From the NCBI GenBank assembly GCA_015488685.1, contig WFNH01000053.1:1-41994 (forward strand): a stretch of DNA of 41,994 nucleotides. The letters are read 5' to 3'. Origin of the DNA: Marinosulfonomonas sp. Its GTDB lineage: Bacteria > Pseudomonadota > Alphaproteobacteria > Rhodobacterales > Rhodobacteraceae. The number at the start of each line of letters is the position of its first letter. Within the stretch, counting starts at the first letter, position 1. This document shows positions 41,702 to 41,994 of this stretch, piece by piece. Below the pieces are notes generated by a model. It was not told the DNA's origin and ran no database searches. It saw only the letters and a program-made list of their open reading frames with translations. A program made the position numbers and the translations under genes.

Positions 41702-41994
41702 TCACAATCCATCCCGCCGCGCCGCGATCTGCTGTAACAACCCTTGCGCCATGCCCGCATAATGCGGCGCGCTAACCTCGAACACCTTCAATGCCGCCCG
41801 CACATGCGCCTCGGCCTTGTCCAGATGGGCAATGTCATTGGTCTTGTCGAAATACGCCAGATAAATACCGCCCAGATTATGCTGTGTCGCGGCCCATTGC
41901 AGCGGCACCATTTCCCGTGTCCGTTCCTTCAGGGCCTCCTGACAGGCCGCCACCGCCTGATCCAGCCGCTCTGTTCCGCTTTCGCGTTGCCCGA
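41702..41994 (-). CDS. TPR-repeat protein, C-terminal end only
   Basis: The frame is open to the right window edge, so the 5' part is missing. About 97 residues are seen. They include RLDQAVAACQEALKERTREMVPLQWAATQHNLGGIYLAY, the characteristic long TPR unit (Q/W-A-x-TQxNLG) of a family of repeat proteins that often have many such units, and a final HLDKAEAHVRAALKVFE helix pair. It ends in RRDGL. Function unknown; such proteins mediate protein-protein contacts. A hairpin repeat follows the stop codon. Confidence 0.85.
   Translation of the reverse strand, partial: GQRESGTERLDQAVAACQEALKERTREMVPLQWAATQHNLGGIYLAYFDKTNDIAHLDKAEAHVRAALKVFEVSAPHYAGMAQGLLQQIAARRDGL

Overview
The window looks like chromosomal DNA of an alphaproteobacterium of the Rhodobacterales (Roseobacter/Rhodobacter group). 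The signs are a GTTC-N7-GTTC LexA box, a gene-transfer-agent (GTA) type endolysin/holin pair, the valine-catabolic mms cluster, a coiled-coil/ZapA pair, and dispersed GC-rich palindromes of a kind common between genes in this group. It holds about 37 protein genes, almost all housekeeping or metabolic. I see no rRNA, tRNA, insertion sequence, integrase or CRISPR array. No gene-free stretch exceeds 300 bases.

Layout. 1-925: the 3' part of uvrA, then a DUF2892 membrane protein. 1245-9929: a minus-strand branched-chain (valine) block (acyl-CoA dehydrogenase, 3-hydroxyisobutyryl-CoA hydrolase, mmsB, a Crp/Fnr regulator; farther upstream mmsA), interrupted by a YbdK-type carboxylate-amine ligase and a small protein of unknown function, with a divergent LysR regulator and a CBS-domain protein. 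10096-15140: coaD, then tkt and two GAPDH genes that differ in the cofactor pocket. A 47-residue membrane protein lies between the two GAPDH genes, and LacI-type operator-like sites precede both. 15344-17569: a ZauP-like coiled-coil gene, zapA, and a PAS protein with chemoreceptor-like helices. 17566-20741: a bolA / membrane protein / grx4 iron-sulfur cassette and purL. 20891-22952: MAPEG protein, YciI (DGPF) protein and an ECF42-type sigma factor. 22934-23019 (minus): a strong candidate small RNA. 23083-27564: LysR regulator divergent from a fused indolepyruvate ferredoxin oxidoreductase. 27709-33826: murI, argC, and the cytochrome c maturation genes ccmE, ccmF and ccmH, with the GTA-type lysis cassette lodged between ccmE and ccmF. 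33898-41994: PaaG-type hydratase, an unassigned HTH protein, gltA, gltX, comEC, lexA and the end of a TPR protein.

How the genes work together. The valine enzymes take isobutyryl-CoA towards propionyl-CoA; the methacrylyl-CoA hydratase step is not encoded here. tkt plus two GAPDHs form a pentose-phosphate/triose node that appears to share a regulator. BolA and Grx4 form a known iron-sulfur trafficking pair. CcmE, CcmF and CcmH attach heme to c-type cytochromes.

Most notable findings. (1) An unannotated minus-strand sRNA at about 22934-23019: promoter, 5' hairpin with a GCAA loop, unpaired CCUCCC anti-Shine-Dalgarno stretch and U-rich terminator, all in register. (2) The GTA-like lysis genes inside the ccm cluster, with the endolysin ribosome-binding site folded into a hairpin. 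(3) The operator array and small membrane protein around two divergent GAPDHs. (4) A PAS protein whose C-terminus looks like a degenerate chemoreceptor hairpin.
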